This document shows positions 48,696 through 58,793 of a DNA stretch of 64,000 nucleotides, one piece after another; the first letter of the stretch is position 1, and each line of letters opens with the position of its first letter. The notes under the pieces are model-generated. The model did not search any database, had not been told where the DNA came from, and was given only the letters and a program-made list of their open reading frames with translations. The stretch is from positions 1 through 64,000 of the forward strand of contig JBFWUW010000034.1 of assembly GCA_050247075.1 (NCBI GenBank). Direction: 5' to 3'. This DNA comes from JBFWUW01 sp050247075. GTDB lineage: Bacteria > Planctomycetota > Planctomycetia > Pirellulales > JBFWUW01. Made by a program: the position numbers and the translations under genes.

Positions 48696-50075
48696 CTATT
48701 CCAATTCCACGATCCGGTTGCTGTCGTCCAGCAAGTGCATCGGCCGGCCGCTGGGATGCAGATAGGTGGAGAGATCGGGGTCGATCCCCAAATGGTGATA
48801 CAAGGTGGCCAGCACGTTTTGCGGGCCATAGGCTTTATTCACCGGTTGCTCGCCGCGGGCGTCGGTTCGGCCGATGATCTGCCCGGTACGAAACCCGCCG
48901 CCGGCAAACAGGGCAAATCCGGCCTTGGGCCAATGGTCTCGTCCGCCGGCAAAGTTCACCCGCGGAGTGCGGCCAAACTCGCCCCACACCACCACGGCAA
49001 TATCCTTGTCCAAGCCACGCTGATGCAGGTCGGTCACCAGGGCATAAATGGATCGGTCGTAAAAGGGGAGTTTTTCCCGCATCCGCTCGAAGATGTTGCC
49101 GACCGGCGAGGCGGCATTGACCTTGCCGTGATCGTCCCAGCCCCCTTCGGCCAGCGTAATCACCGGTACGCCCGCCTCGGCCAAGCGCCGCGCCAGCAAG
49201 AACCGCGGCCCATGCCAGGTATGGCCCGCCTGGTACGGCCAGGTGAATTTGTGATCGTCGCCATATAACTCGCGGGTTTCCTTCGATTCTTGCTCGATGT
49301 CGAACGCCGCGCGCACCTGGGGCGAGGTAATCATGTCGATCGCCTGCGCGGTGTAATGGTCGACTGCTTCCATCTGGCCCGATGCATCGAGCGAGCGCTG
49401 CAACTGGTCGAAAGCCCCTTGTAGTGCCTGGCGATTGCCGAGCCGCGCCCGATCCATGCCGGGCTGCAGTTCCAGGTTATTCAGCCCCTGGCCCAGCGGT
49501 TCAAACGGCGCGTAGGCCTGGCCCAGGTAGAGCGGCACATCCGACGCGGCAATGTTGTAATACTCCGTCAGCCCCATGCTGATGTAGGGGGGCAGCATCG
49601 ACCGCGTGTCGCGCAGCTTGCTGACAATCGAGCCGAACGAGGGCCGAATCGGCGGAGACAAAAACGGAGCCAGCGGCGCGGCAGGGTAGCCCGTGTAGAC
49701 CTCGTGCATCTGGTGGTCGCCCTGCTTGAAGGCCATGTTGCGAACCACCGCCAATTTGTCGGCGATCTTGGTTTGCAGCGGCATCAACTCGCAGATATCC
49801 AACCCTGGCACGTTGGTGGCAATCGGCGAAAACTCACCCCGATAGTCCGCCGGGGCCCCCGGCTTCATATCGTACATTTCCAAATGGCTGGGCCCGCCGG
49901 GCAGGCAGACCATAATCACGCTCTTGGGCTGGCTGTATTGCACCGCGGCCTCGCCACGCAGCCGCAGCAAATCGGCCAGACCCAGCCCCCCCAACCCCAT
50001 TGCCCCAACCTGGAGAAACCCGCGACGGCTCACGGAATCGCAAAACGACTGCGGAGTACCGGCGATGCTCAACAT
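48696..50075 (-). CDS. Tat-exported DUF1501 protein
   Basis: 459 residues. Tat motif SRRGFLQVGAMGLGGLG at about 16-32. The core has VIMVCLPGGPSHLEMYDMKP, GDHQMHEVYTGYP, VITLAEGGWDDHGK and AVVVWGEFGRTPRVN. It is related to 26429-27799, with the same alkaline-phosphatase-like fold, but the metal-site loops differ in sequence. No DUF1549 partner is adjacent. Function unknown. Confidence 0.92.
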   Translation of the reverse strand: MLSIAGTPQSFCDSVSRRGFLQVGAMGLGGLGLADLLRLRGEAAVQYSQPKSVIMVCLPGGPSHLEMYDMKPGAPADYRGEFSPIATNVPGLDICELMPLQTKIADKLAVVRNMAFKQGDHQMHEVYTGYPAAPLAPFLSPPIRPSFGSIVSKLRDTRSMLPPYISMGLTEYYNIAASDVPLYLGQAYAPFEPLGQGLNNLELQPGMDRARLGNRQALQGAFDQLQRSLDASGQMEAVDHYTAQAIDMITSPQVRAAFDIEQESKETRELYGDDHKFTWPYQAGHTWHGPRFLLARRLAEAGVPVITLAEGGWDDHGKVNAASPVGNIFERMREKLPFYDRSIYALVTDLHQRGLDKDIAVVVWGEFGRTPRVNFAGGRDHWPKAGFALFAGGGFRTGQIIGRTDARGEQPVNKAYGPQNVLATLYHHLGIDPDLSTYLHPSGRPMHLLDDSNRIVELE

Positions 50076-50228
50076 GAAGTCTTCTCCCGGTCAAAACTTG
50101 CCTCTTCCGCACGTCCCTCCCTTGAAGACGCAACAACCAGCGTTGATGGATACTTTAGCCGTTCGATCGGCCAGCGGCAAGGACAAAGCCGCCAGCCATC
50201 ACCTTGGCGGTTACGTTCGCCAATCCAG

Positions 50229-50275
50229 CCGCCTTTTCATCCTTCATCCTTCCGCCTTCATCCTTTCCCCCTCAG
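50229..50275. repeat. AAGG array after the ABC permease stop
   Basis: On the minus strand GGGGGAAAGGATGAAGG starts immediately after the permease TGA (50272-50274) and continues GCGGAAGGATGAAGGATGAA. Confidence 0.85.
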
Positions 50276-51411
50276 TCCCACCGCAGCTTGCGTATGCCCA
50301 CGAACATGAATACGAAGGCAAAGCCGGCCAGCACGGCCGCGTGCGGCAGTATGGCCAGCGAGCCCTTGCCGTCGCGAAGCAGGACGTAATAGGCATCCAT
50401 GGCCCAACCGGTGGGCAACAGCAGTGAGACCTTTTCCATCCACACCGGGCCCATCGACACGGGGAACATCCCCCCGCCCAACGCCGTTAGCACTAGCGAG
50501 ATCGGGGCACCGATTGCTTCGACCGTCTCCTCCCGCTTGGCCAAGGCCGAAATCAACAGGCCCAACGACGAACTGACCAGAATCACCAGACTGGTGATGA
50601 GCACCATGCCCGGCCACGCCGACAACGGTGGGCGGACCCCCACGATCCAGCCAAAGCCAAACATCACAATCGCCTGAATCACGCCGACGATATACACGCC
50701 AAACGTCTTGCCGAAGATAATCATGCCGGGGGTCAACGGCGAAATCAGCAACCGGGCCAGCGTGTTTTGCCGCTTTTCGCGAACCAGGGCCATGCCGCCG
50801 TTGACGATACAGTTCATCAAAATGAACATCACGCCGTTACCCGTTACGGCTTGCGTGAAAGAGCTGAACCCGGTCGCCGTGGCGCTCTTGCCCTGCTCCA
50901 CGCTCTGCCAATCGAGCGGCAAGGGGTCTTTTTGGGCCGCCACCCGCACCAGCCGATCCACGGCCGTTTCCACCACGCTCCGCGACACGTTGCGGGTGGG
51001 ATTAACCAACAGATCCAATTTGATCGGTTTGCCATCTTCCAGCGCTTGCGAAGTACCGGCCGGCAAGATCAGCACGCCGCCAAGCTGCCGGGCCGCCACG
51101 CGCTGTCTAGCGTCCTCCAATTCCGCCGGTTGCAAGAACTCAAAGGTAATATCGGCCCCGCCCGAGGCATCTTCCGCGGAGTCCTTCTTATTGGCCCGCT
51201 CCATCACCTCGCGCAGGCGTTGCGAAATCAGCCCGTTGTCTTCATCGAGCAGGGCGATGGTCGCCTTGAGATTCTTGGGTTCAAAACCTTGAAATGCCAA
51301 CCCGGAGATCAACGTCATCAGGATCGGCAGGGCGATCACGAATACAAACGTAATCTTGTGCTGAAACCGCACGAAGCAGTCTTTCCAGCCGAGCATGAGG
51401 GCTTCGCGCAT
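50272..51411 (-). CDS. ABC-2 type transporter permease
   Basis: 379 residues. The first TM (ITFVFVIALPILMTLISGLAF) is followed by a large extracytoplasmic domain (about residues 40-170) with a Lys/Asp/Glu-rich part, then five more TMs in the C-terminal half: GVMFILMNCIVNGGMA, GVIQAIVMFGFGWIVG, VLITSLVILVSSSLGLLI and others. This matches ABC-2 exporters with the YhgE/LinO-like layout. The ATPase gene ends 3 bases upstream of it in coding direction. Cargo unknown. Confidence 0.88.
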   Translation of the reverse strand: MREALMLGWKDCFVRFQHKITFVFVIALPILMTLISGLAFQGFEPKNLKATIALLDEDNGLISQRLREVMERANKKDSAEDASGGADITFEFLQPAELEDARQRVAARQLGGVLILPAGTSQALEDGKPIKLDLLVNPTRNVSRSVVETAVDRLVRVAAQKDPLPLDWQSVEQGKSATATGFSSFTQAVTGNGVMFILMNCIVNGGMALVREKRQNTLARLLISPLTPGMIIFGKTFGVYIVGVIQAIVMFGFGWIVGVRPPLSAWPGMVLITSLVILVSSSLGLLISALAKREETVEAIGAPISLVLTALGGGMFPVSMGPVWMEKVSLLLPTGWAMDAYYVLLRDGKGSLAILPHAAVLAGFAFVFMFVGIRKLRWD

Positions 51412-51414
51412 GGG

Positions 51415-52365
51415 TCAGTTCCTTAGCTCCCGACCCGTGTAATGCAGATAGACCGCGCCCAAATTGGGGGCCTGCACATCGACATGCCGCACTTCCAACC
51501 CGGCGGCTTGTAGCGTTTGAATGACTTGCGGCAGCAGTTCGCTGCCGGCGGAGGTCGCCACCCGCACCGTGCCGTCGCCAGCGGAAGCTTCACCCACTTG
51601 CGGCAAGGCCTTCAGCCGTTCGAGGCACTTGTTGGTATCGCCGCGAACGCCTAACTCCAAGACCGTGCTGATGCCGGTTGCCCGGACCAATTCGGCGGGC
51701 GTCCCTTGGGCGATCAGCTTGCCGTGATCGACAATCGCCACCCGGTCACACAATGCCTCGGCCTCTTCCATATAGTGCGTGGTCAAGATAATCGTCTTGC
51801 CGCGGGCTTTCAGGCGTTCGATGACTTTCCAAATCGCCTCGCGGGTGGCGGGGTCCAGTCCCACGGTCGGTTCGTCCATGAAGACAATCTCGGGATCGTG
51901 GACGAGCGCCGCGGCGATATTTACGCGGCGCTGCATGCCGCCCGACAGGCCCGACACCGCCACGCTATCGGCCTTGTCGGTCAGTTCCACCGCTTCCAGA
52001 AGTTCACTGACGCGGGCCTCCATGGGTGCTCCCCACAGCTTGTACATCTGCGAGAAGAACCGCAGGTTGTTCCGCGCGGAGAGCGTCTCGTACAGGGCAA
52101 TTTCTTGCGGCACCAGCCCCAGTAGCGGCTTGATGGCGGCGTTCTCCCGCGGCACGCTCATGCCGTGGATGGTGATCTCTCCCTCGGTGGCCGGCAGCAG
52201 CGTGGTCAGCACGCGGATGGTGGTCGATTTGCCGGCACCGTTGGGGCCCAGCATGCTCAGCAGTTCGCCGCGGCGCACATCGAGCGACAGCCCATCCACC
52301 GCCGTGAAATCGCCATAGCGTTTGACCAGCCCGCGGACTTCGATGGCGTTGGTCGTATCGGGCAT
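51415..52365 (-). CDS. ABC transporter ATP-binding protein
   Basis: About 316 residues from ATG 52365. Walker A LGPNGAGKSTTIRVL, signature LSGGMQRRVNIAAALVHDPE, Walker B IVFMDEPTVGLDP and the switch His in LTTHYMEEAEAL. A C-terminal extension of about 80 residues is typical of DrrA/NodI-like exporter ATPases. It forms a two-gene exporter with the permease. Confidence 0.93.
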   Translation of the reverse strand: MPDTTNAIEVRGLVKRYGDFTAVDGLSLDVRRGELLSMLGPNGAGKSTTIRVLTTLLPATEGEITIHGMSVPRENAAIKPLLGLVPQEIALYETLSARNNLRFFSQMYKLWGAPMEARVSELLEAVELTDKADSVAVSGLSGGMQRRVNIAAALVHDPEIVFMDEPTVGLDPATREAIWKVIERLKARGKTIILTTHYMEEAEALCDRVAIVDHGKLIAQGTPAELVRATGISTVLELGVRGDTNKCLERLKALPQVGEASAGDGTVRVATSAGSELLPQVIQTLQAAGLEVRHVDVQAPNLGAVYLHYTGRELRN

Positions 52366-52467
52366 GAGGTCGGCAAGAAATGGATAGAACGAACGAGCGT
52401 CGCCAGGATTTAGCAAGAGGGTGTAGGCTAACGCCCGTTGCTGGGATGGTCAAGGAAAGGAGCTTTT

Positions 52468-52670
52468 GGTGTTCAGTTTTCAGTGTTCAGTTTTCCGGAA
52501 TCAATTTTGAAGCGCGGTTGGTGGCGAACGCGACCCAGGCTTGTAATTGTGATACGCTTTGAACCTGCCCGCCCTGTACTGGTGAAGATGGTAGCGTTGC
52601 CGGGTCGCGTTTTGTTACATACCCGCCCTGCTCCCTCTCCCGGTACTACGGGAGAGGGTTGGGGTGAGGG
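52468..52670. repeat. CAGTTTTCAGTGTTCAG array and CCCTCTCCC palindrome
   Basis: The TTCAGTTTTCAGTGTTCAG array is at about 52471-52494. The palindrome CCCTCTCCCGGTACTACGGGAGAGGG (52633-52658) continues TTGGGGTGAGGG. No gene is seen in 52366-52843. Confidence 0.8.
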
Positions 52671-52843
52671 CGCGGCGAGGACCGATTGTCCATGCGCCAA
52701 ACACTCGCGCCGGCCGCCACTTAGGAGGCGAGGGTTTTGCCGCGAGGATCGCGTCGTGCCGTCCTGCTTCATTGTCTTTTATTCATCCGCTAACACGCCG
52801 CCACGTTTCCGCGGTTTACCAAGATTGAAGAGGACTACCGCCC

Positions 52844-54298
52844 ATGCCATCAACCGATGCCAGCCAGCCAGCCCCGCTCACATCGAATGGCAAAACGCTT
52901 ATCCTGGCCACGGCCTTTCTGGGCTGGATGTTCGCCGGCACGTTGATGGCCATCACGCCGCTGACCAGCGGGTCGGCCATCAAGGAGATGATTCCGGCCA
53001 CGCGCGTCAGCCAGCCAGCCAAGCCAGTCGGTCCCTCGTCTGAATCGCCAGTGCCGGCCGCAATCAAGGATTCCGCTGCCGCGCCTCCCGCTGCCGCCGC
53101 TAAGAAAGACCCCAACTCTCCCGAAGCTATCATTGGCCGCTGGTTTGCCTGGTTCAACGCCGCCTTCTTACTCGGGGGGGCCACAGGTGGCTTTGTGTTC
53201 GGTTGGGTCGGGGACCGTGCCGGCCGTACCAAGGGAATGGCGTTCAGCATCTTGTGCTTTACGATCTTGTCCGGCGTGAGCTACTTCGTGACATCACCCT
53301 GGCAATTGTTGGTGTTGCGGTTTCTGGCCTGCATGGGTGTGGGCGGCATGTGGCCCAACGGTATCGCCATCGTCTCCGAGGCTTGGGCAGGTGTCTCCCG
53401 AACATTCCTGGCCGGCCTGATTGGCACCGCCGCCAACGTAGGCATTGTTATGGTGGGCCTGTTGGGCTTGTTTTTCGTCGTCACGCCCGACAACTGGCGA
53501 TGGCTGATGTTGGTGGCCACGGCACCCGTCGTGCTGGGTGTGTTTATTCTGTTTGCCGTGCCGGAGTCGCCCCGTTGGCTGTCGGGCGCGGCGGCGCGGC
53601 AGTCGGCACCGCCGCTGGCGGCGGAAGTCTTTAAGCCGCCGCTGCTGGGGCTGACGTTAGTGGGAATCTGCCTGGGAACGATTCCACTGTTGGGCGGCTG
53701 GGGAAGCGGCAACTGGCTCGTCCCCTGGTCTGAACAAGTTGGCGGCAAGCTCGACCCCGATCTGAAAGCCTGGACCCTCATCGCCCGTTCGACCGGCGGC
53801 AGTATCGGCAGCTTGCTGGGTGGCTGGGTGGCCGGCGTCCTGGGACGCAAGCGGAGCTACTTCTTGATCAGTTTCGTCTCATTGGCCATCAGCGAATACA
53901 TCTTCTTGAAGCTCACGCCAGCCCTGCGGACCGAAGCCGGCCCCTGGGATTTTCTACTGGGATTGTTCGGCCAAGGTAGTCCGGTGACCTGGAGCGAGGT
54001 CAACTGGTTCTCGCTGTGGACCTTCAACCTGGGAGTCATCAGCGGGCTATTCTTTGGCTGGCTGCCGCTCTGCCTGCCGGAGCTGTTTCCTACCCGCGTG
54101 CGATCGACTGGAGCTGGCGTCAGTTTCAACTTTGGCCGGATTGCCTCAGCCTGCGGCGTGTTGGTGGCGGGCCAGCTTATCGACTACTTCGCCGGCGATT
54201 ACGGCCGGGTCGGTTCGATGATGAGCATGATCTATTTGCTGGGGATGATTGTGATCTGGTTCGCCCCTGACACAACCAGCACGGACCTGGCCGCATAA
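52844..54298 (+). CDS. MFS transporter
   Basis: 484 residues, 12 expected helices. TM1 (LILATAFLGWMFAGTLM) is followed by an unusually long Pro/Ala/Lys-rich loop (residues about 45-95) before TM2 (WFAWFNAAFLLGGATGGFVFG). The MFS motif A region is GWVGDRAGRTKGMA, with a second copy in GWVAGVLGRKRSYF. The SP/aromatic-acid-like C-half has GWLPLCLPELFPTRVRSTGAG, typical of MFS sugar/phosphate carriers. Substrate unknown. Confidence 0.88.
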   Translation: MPSTDASQPAPLTSNGKTLILATAFLGWMFAGTLMAITPLTSGSAIKEMIPATRVSQPAKPVGPSSESPVPAAIKDSAAAPPAAAAKKDPNSPEAIIGRWFAWFNAAFLLGGATGGFVFGWVGDRAGRTKGMAFSILCFTILSGVSYFVTSPWQLLVLRFLACMGVGGMWPNGIAIVSEAWAGVSRTFLAGLIGTAANVGIVMVGLLGLFFVVTPDNWRWLMLVATAPVVLGVFILFAVPESPRWLSGAAARQSAPPLAAEVFKPPLLGLTLVGICLGTIPLLGGWGSGNWLVPWSEQVGGKLDPDLKAWTLIARSTGGSIGSLLGGWVAGVLGRKRSYFLISFVSLAISEYIFLKLTPALRTEAGPWDFLLGLFGQGSPVTWSEVNWFSLWTFNLGVISGLFFGWLPLCLPELFPTRVRSTGAGVSFNFGRIASACGVLVAGQLIDYFAGDYGRVGSMMSMIYLLGMIVIWFAPDTTSTDLAA

Positions 54299-54308
54299 AA
54301 CCATACAC

Positions 54309-55925
54309 CTAGGCCGCGTTGGCCAAATGGAGTTTCGGTTCCGCCGGCTGCAACTGCTGTTGAACCAGCCGGCGGTACTCTTGCTCGATGGCCAATTGCG
54401 TTCCGGGACGGACGCGGGCTACCGCCCGCAAGGTTATCTCCGACAGATTTCGTCCCACCACGCCTTGCATTTCTGGCATGGCCAGAACCTCCGGCCGGGT
54501 GCGGCGGAGTGTCTCACCGGCGGCGGCCATGGCGCGAAGAATTCCCTCCACATCGCTGGCCAAGGGGGTCTGTACATCGACCACCACGTTGACGTAGCCC
54601 TTGGATTGGTTGACGACCTGCTTGATGGTCCCGTTGGGGACAATGTGCAAGTGGCCAAATTCATCGCGAATCTGCGTGTGGCGGACGGCGATGGCCTCGA
54701 CCACGCCTTTGGATCCTCCTACCTGCACGGTGTCGCCCACCAGGAACTGCCCTTCAAACAGAATGAAAAATCCCGACACGATATCGGTCACCAGGTTCTG
54801 CGCTCCTAGGCCGACCGCCAATCCCAAGATACCGGCCGAGGCCAGCAGCCACTTGGTATCTTGCCCCCACACATCCATCATCATGACGACCGCGCCAAAA
54901 TAGAGCAGATACTGGCAGCCCGACTGCACCAGCGGAGCCAACGTCTGCCGCTTTTGGTCGGCGGGCCGGTCGGAATTTCCCACGCCAAACAACTGCGCCA
55001 GCAACACTTGCAGCAGTTCGATGGCCACCCGCGTACCGAAGAAGATGCCGATGCATTGCACCGTCTTGGGACCGTAGTCCGCGACAAAAGCGATAAAGTG
55101 CAATTCCTTCACGCACAGCGACGCCGCACAGACGTAGACAGCCGCCTCAAAACAGCGCACGCCCAGCGGGATCAGGCCGGTCAAGCTTTGCCAGTAATTG
55201 ACGAACCGCGTCGTTCTCAACCGCCGGTCCCCCAGGCTTTCGGCCGGGCCCATCAGGGCCCGCGCCGCCAGCGTCAACAGCCGGGCGGCTACCAGAATGG
55301 TCATCACCCGCACGGCAAAGCCGACGGCCGGCAGCGTGATGCCGCCAAGACCCAGCAAATAGCTGGTGCCTCCCACGGCCGCCACCAAAGTCATGGCCAA
55401 GGCGTAGCGTTCCAGCAGCAGAAACCAGCGCCGGGTGACATCGTCCGCGCCTTGCTTTCCCAGCCAGGCGGCCGCGCGCGTTTCCAGCGCGGCGCGCAGT
55501 CGGCGAATGATCCGCGTGCTCAGCCCGCACACGACCAGCAAGGCCAGCAACTTGCCGCCGCACCAGGCCAGTGTTTCGATTTGTTCCCAGGTAAGATTCT
55601 GGGCACGCTGTGTCAGGTCGGCGCGAATATCGTGCCCCGCCAGATGAAAGGCCATGCCGATCATCACCGTGCCAGTGGCGGCGGCAAACGTCAGCCACCC
55701 CAACGCTGCCTGCAGCGATGATTGAAATTTGCCCGCCACCGCCTGCCAGCCGCCGGTTGCGGCTTCCACACCTGGCCGAATGCCGCGCCCCAACAGCCAG
55801 CGCAACGTCAGCCAGCCCACGGCAATGGCGGCCAGCGCGGCGCCTACGGCTGTCAGGTTGCTGGCAAAGCGGTCGTTGTAGACCACCGAATTCACAAAAG
55901 AGCTCAAGCGCTGCTGGATGTTCAT
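54309..55925 (-). CDS. Mechanosensitive channel of the MscS family
   Basis: About 538 residues from ATG 55925 (the frame is open to 56132). The protein has several predicted TMs (about 5-7) in the first 350 residues. The conserved channel region is WLLASAGILGLAVGLGAQNLVTDIVSGFFILFE and the beta-domain is FLVGDTVQVGGSKGVVEAIAVRHTQI, followed by HIVPNGTIKQVVNQSKGY. It should release solutes on osmotic downshock. The N-terminal part, rich in Ala and Trp, is a domain outside the pore core. Confidence 0.9.
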   Translation of the reverse strand: MNIQQRLSSFVNSVVYNDRFASNLTAVGAALAAIAVGWLTLRWLLGRGIRPGVEAATGGWQAVAGKFQSSLQAALGWLTFAAATGTVMIGMAFHLAGHDIRADLTQRAQNLTWEQIETLAWCGGKLLALLVVCGLSTRIIRRLRAALETRAAAWLGKQGADDVTRRWFLLLERYALAMTLVAAVGGTSYLLGLGGITLPAVGFAVRVMTILVAARLLTLAARALMGPAESLGDRRLRTTRFVNYWQSLTGLIPLGVRCFEAAVYVCAASLCVKELHFIAFVADYGPKTVQCIGIFFGTRVAIELLQVLLAQLFGVGNSDRPADQKRQTLAPLVQSGCQYLLYFGAVVMMMDVWGQDTKWLLASAGILGLAVGLGAQNLVTDIVSGFFILFEGQFLVGDTVQVGGSKGVVEAIAVRHTQIRDEFGHLHIVPNGTIKQVVNQSKGYVNVVVDVQTPLASDVEGILRAMAAAGETLRRTRPEVLAMPEMQGVVGRNLSEITLRAVARVRPGTQLAIEQEYRRLVQQQLQPAEPKLHLANAA

Positions 55926-56228
55926 CGCGGCCACCGGGGGCAAGGAATTGGTCTCTTCGCGCGGCTTCCACCTCGAAATCTCCGCGCGTCGGAAACATGG
56001 CTGGCGCGCAACGATAGACGGAAAGTCCGCGGATGAGGCTTCTACAGAAGCCGCCCCGGCAGGGCAAGGCCAGTCCTTACTTTGGAAAGCTGTCAAGCTG
56101 TCACCTGGTTGCCATGCGATGAATGCACTCACCAGGGCCTATCGGTCCAGCAACTCTCCGGACATTTGGAGATGATGCGTTGCCTGCGGGTTGGAAAACG
56201 CACCGCCAATTATTCGAAGGTTGGTGAG

Positions 56229-56542
56229 AACCACGAATCGAACGAATCTAACGAATGAAGCTTTTGAGTGGAAACTTGCTGGAGAAATGGAGGCGGGCGG
56301 CGTCTAGAAAAAAGCCGTACCTTCAAATCCTTATTCGTTAGATTCGTTTGATTCGTGGTTCTTCACAGGGCAGATGCGATCCCGCCGTTTTCGGTCGCGA
56401 AGCACAATATGGCATGAATACGGCGTTTTCGCGGCCTCGGCCTCTCACCTGGAACGCCGATTGTCGCCGTCGGAGACGGCTCCTACAGCCAAGTGCCACC
56501 GATGACAACAACTTGCCCGCTATCGTTGCATTATCATCAAAT
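56229..56542 (-). repeat. Composite dispersed repeat, copy 2 (about 314 bp)
   Basis: Reverse complement of copy 1 (9740-10047). Its palindromic module is 56229-56360 with arms AACCACGAATCGAACGAATC... and ...ATTCGTTTGATTCGTGGTT (27 of 28 pairing over 28 bases). Then GCCGTCGGAGACGGC, and the end TATCGTTGCATTATCATCAA. Gap 55926-56639 has no gene. Confidence 0.85.
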
Positions 56543-56639
56543 GTAAGGCAAAACTCGATCATCCTTGACGGCGGCGCGGCAGGGACCAAGACTAGACGGA
56601 ACTTCATTACACCCGTTGCTATCTGGAAGTCCCACACCG

Positions 56640-57938
56640 ATGCATTGTCCTATTTCTATCCACCGCTGCTGGCCGTATTTGTTGTTTGCTGTCTTAGCCG
56701 TTGCGGCCAGCGGCCGGCCGGCCGATGCGGCGGACGAGTTTGCGCTGCGGGGGGGCGAGACGGTGTTGTTCTTTGGCGACAGCATCACGCAAAACGGCGG
56801 CTACGTGGACTATGTCGAGGCTTATCTGCGAACCCGGTTTCCCGACCTGCGGTTTGCGGTCATCAACCACGGCATCTCCAGCGAGACGGTCTCGGGCACT
56901 AGCGAGGAAGACCACGATCCACGCCGGCCCGACTCTCATCAGCGGTTCACCCGCGACGTGGCCGAGTGGCGGCCCGATGTCCTGGTAGCCTGCTTTGGCA
57001 TGAATGACGGCAACTACCATCCTTTCGAACCGGAGCGGTTCGAGGCCTATCAGGCTGGCATACGCCGATTGCTGGCCCGTGCCCGCGACGAAGCCGGCGG
57101 CCCGCGGGTGACACTGATGACGCCCCCCCCTTACGACCCCTACTTTCGCAAGGTCTACGACCCCAACGCCAAGTCCTTTGGCTACAAGTACGCCGCGATC
57201 GACTACGACGAGACGTTGCGGCGGTACAGCGAATGGCTGCTCTCGCTGCGAGAAACGGACTTGCCGATTGTCGATCTGCACGGCACCATGAATGAGCATG
57301 TGCGGCAGCGGCGGCAGTCCACCGTCAGCTTTACGCTCTCGCCCGATGCCGTCCACCCCAACCCCACGGGCCACCTGCTGATGGCCAGCCAGTTGTTGCT
57401 GGCCTGGCATGCGCCCGCCGAGGTATCCGTGGCCGAACTGGACGGCGAAGCCATGCGCGTGCTGTCGGGCGAGATCGACGATTGGAAACGCCAGGACGAC
57501 GGCTTTAGCTTTACCTGGCAAACCAAACTCCCCTGGCCGGCCGATTCCCGCTGCGATCAAGAGTCGATCACACTGGAACAAATCCCCCAGCGGTTGAACC
57601 GCCAAACGCTTGTCGTCAAAAACGTCCCCGCCGCCCGCTACCGGTTGATGGCGGGCGACGATAAACTATCGATCGCCACGCGCGAGGAATTGGCGGCCGG
57701 CATCAACCTGAGCTCCTTGGCCCGGCTCCCATCCACCGTGCGGGCGCAAGAGGTGCTAAAACTGGTGCAGGAACGCAATCGCCTGCGGTACGACTCGTGG
57801 CGCAAACGCATTCTGGGCCAAGAGGGAACCGCCGAACTGGGCAAAGCGGAGCGCCGCGCGGCCATGCTCGACGAAGAACTGGCCGAGCTGTGCCAGCCGA
57901 TAAAGCTAGACCTGCGCCTGATAGCCGTTGCGGATTGA
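56640..57938 (+). CDS. Secreted SGNH/GDSL-type hydrolase
   Basis: About 433 residues from ATG 56640. A signal peptide (YLLFAVLAVAASGRPADA) precedes GDSITQNGGYVDYV (block I, Ser nucleophile), VINHGISSET (block II Gly), FGMNDGNYHPF (block III, G-x-N-D) and DAVHPNPTGHLL (block V, Asp-x-x-His). It ends with a C-terminal domain of about 160 residues without motif. An esterase acting on a carbohydrate or lipid ester is likely; substrate unknown. Confidence 0.88.
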   Translation: MHCPISIHRCWPYLLFAVLAVAASGRPADAADEFALRGGETVLFFGDSITQNGGYVDYVEAYLRTRFPDLRFAVINHGISSETVSGTSEEDHDPRRPDSHQRFTRDVAEWRPDVLVACFGMNDGNYHPFEPERFEAYQAGIRRLLARARDEAGGPRVTLMTPPPYDPYFRKVYDPNAKSFGYKYAAIDYDETLRRYSEWLLSLRETDLPIVDLHGTMNEHVRQRRQSTVSFTLSPDAVHPNPTGHLLMASQLLLAWHAPAEVSVAELDGEAMRVLSGEIDDWKRQDDGFSFTWQTKLPWPADSRCDQESITLEQIPQRLNRQTLVVKNVPAARYRLMAGDDKLSIATREELAAGINLSSLARLPSTVRAQEVLKLVQERNRLRYDSWRKRILGQEGTAELGKAERRAAMLDEELAELCQPIKLDLRLIAVAD

Positions 57939-57939
57939 G

Positions 57940-58117
57940 TAGGGTGGGACAAGCGGCCATTGGCCTTTCCTTGAAACACGGTTTATCCGCGATGTCCCAC
58001 CATTCCCGCCACCATTTCTGTAGAAGCAGATTTCATAACCGATCACCGGCGCCGGTGGGACATCGCGGGCGAGCCGCAATTAAGTGGACCACCCATATCC
58101 GCTTGTCCCACCGTACC
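57940..58117. repeat. GGTGGGACAAGCGG palindromic element (178 bp)
   Basis: Outer arms GTAGGGTGGGACAAGCGG (57940-57957) and CCGCTTGTCCCACCGTAC (17 of 18 pairing). Inner arms CGCGATGTCCCACC (57990-58003) and GGTGGGACATCGCG. It lies between the hydrolase and the methyltransferase genes (convergent). Confidence 0.9.
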
Positions 58118-58119
58118 AT

Positions 58120-58788
58120 TCACCCCCCCGGCAATTCGCCAAACCGCACGTGATGCACCCAGGCGGGCGGAAAGTTCAGCCAGACGCCGTCGCGATGGAT
58201 TTCGTGTCCGTTGAGGACCTGTCCGAGAGCCTGGCCGACCTCGCGCAGCCGCTGCCGTTCGCCCCGGCCGCTGACCACCGATCGCGCCGGGCGGACCGCC
58301 ATGTACTCAAAGAACGACAGCGTCCCCCCCGGCATCAGCAGCCGCGTAAACGATTGCAAAATTCGCTGCACCACATCGGCCGGAAAATTATTCAGCGGCA
58401 AGCCCGACACGATGACCTGGTAGGTTGGCTCTTGGGGCAGTTCTTGCACCGGCAAATGAATCACGCGGCTGCGGGACGCGGCAGGCAAATAGGCCGGATC
58501 ACTTTCAAATCGTCGCCGCAGATGGTCGACAAAGGCGTCATTCAACTCCACCAGGTCAAACTGGTCTTCCTGGTGCAGGCGGGGCAAGATGGCGCTCGTC
58601 ACCGCGCCGGTTCCGGGGCCGACTTCCAACACGCGTTTGGGGCCGGGCGTTTCGCCTACGTACCTGGCAAGAGCCGCCGCCAGCCGTTTGCCGCTGGGAG
58701 CCACGGCACCTGTCGTCTCGAAATTGCGCAAGAACTCACGAAAGAAAATCCGGCGACCCGAGGGAGAACGCGACATCAAAAGCCCCAC
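58120..58788 (-). CDS. Class I SAM methyltransferase, phospholipid N-methyltransferase-like
   Basis: 222 residues. The SAM motif I is VLEVGPGTGAVTSAIL (about 52-67). The post-motif sequence ELNDAFVDHLRRRF and SGLPLNNFPADVVQRIL match the PmtA/KsgA-related group that methylates phosphatidylethanolamine; other small-molecule targets are possible. Ends FGELPGG. No signal or TM; probably membrane-associated or cytosolic. Confidence 0.8.
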   Translation of the reverse strand: MGLLMSRSPSGRRIFFREFLRNFETTGAVAPSGKRLAAALARYVGETPGPKRVLEVGPGTGAVTSAILPRLHQEDQFDLVELNDAFVDHLRRRFESDPAYLPAASRSRVIHLPVQELPQEPTYQVIVSGLPLNNFPADVVQRILQSFTRLLMPGGTLSFFEYMAVRPARSVVSGRGERQRLREVGQALGQVLNGHEIHRDGVWLNFPPAWVHHVRFGELPGG

Positions 58789-58793
58789 TTTCT

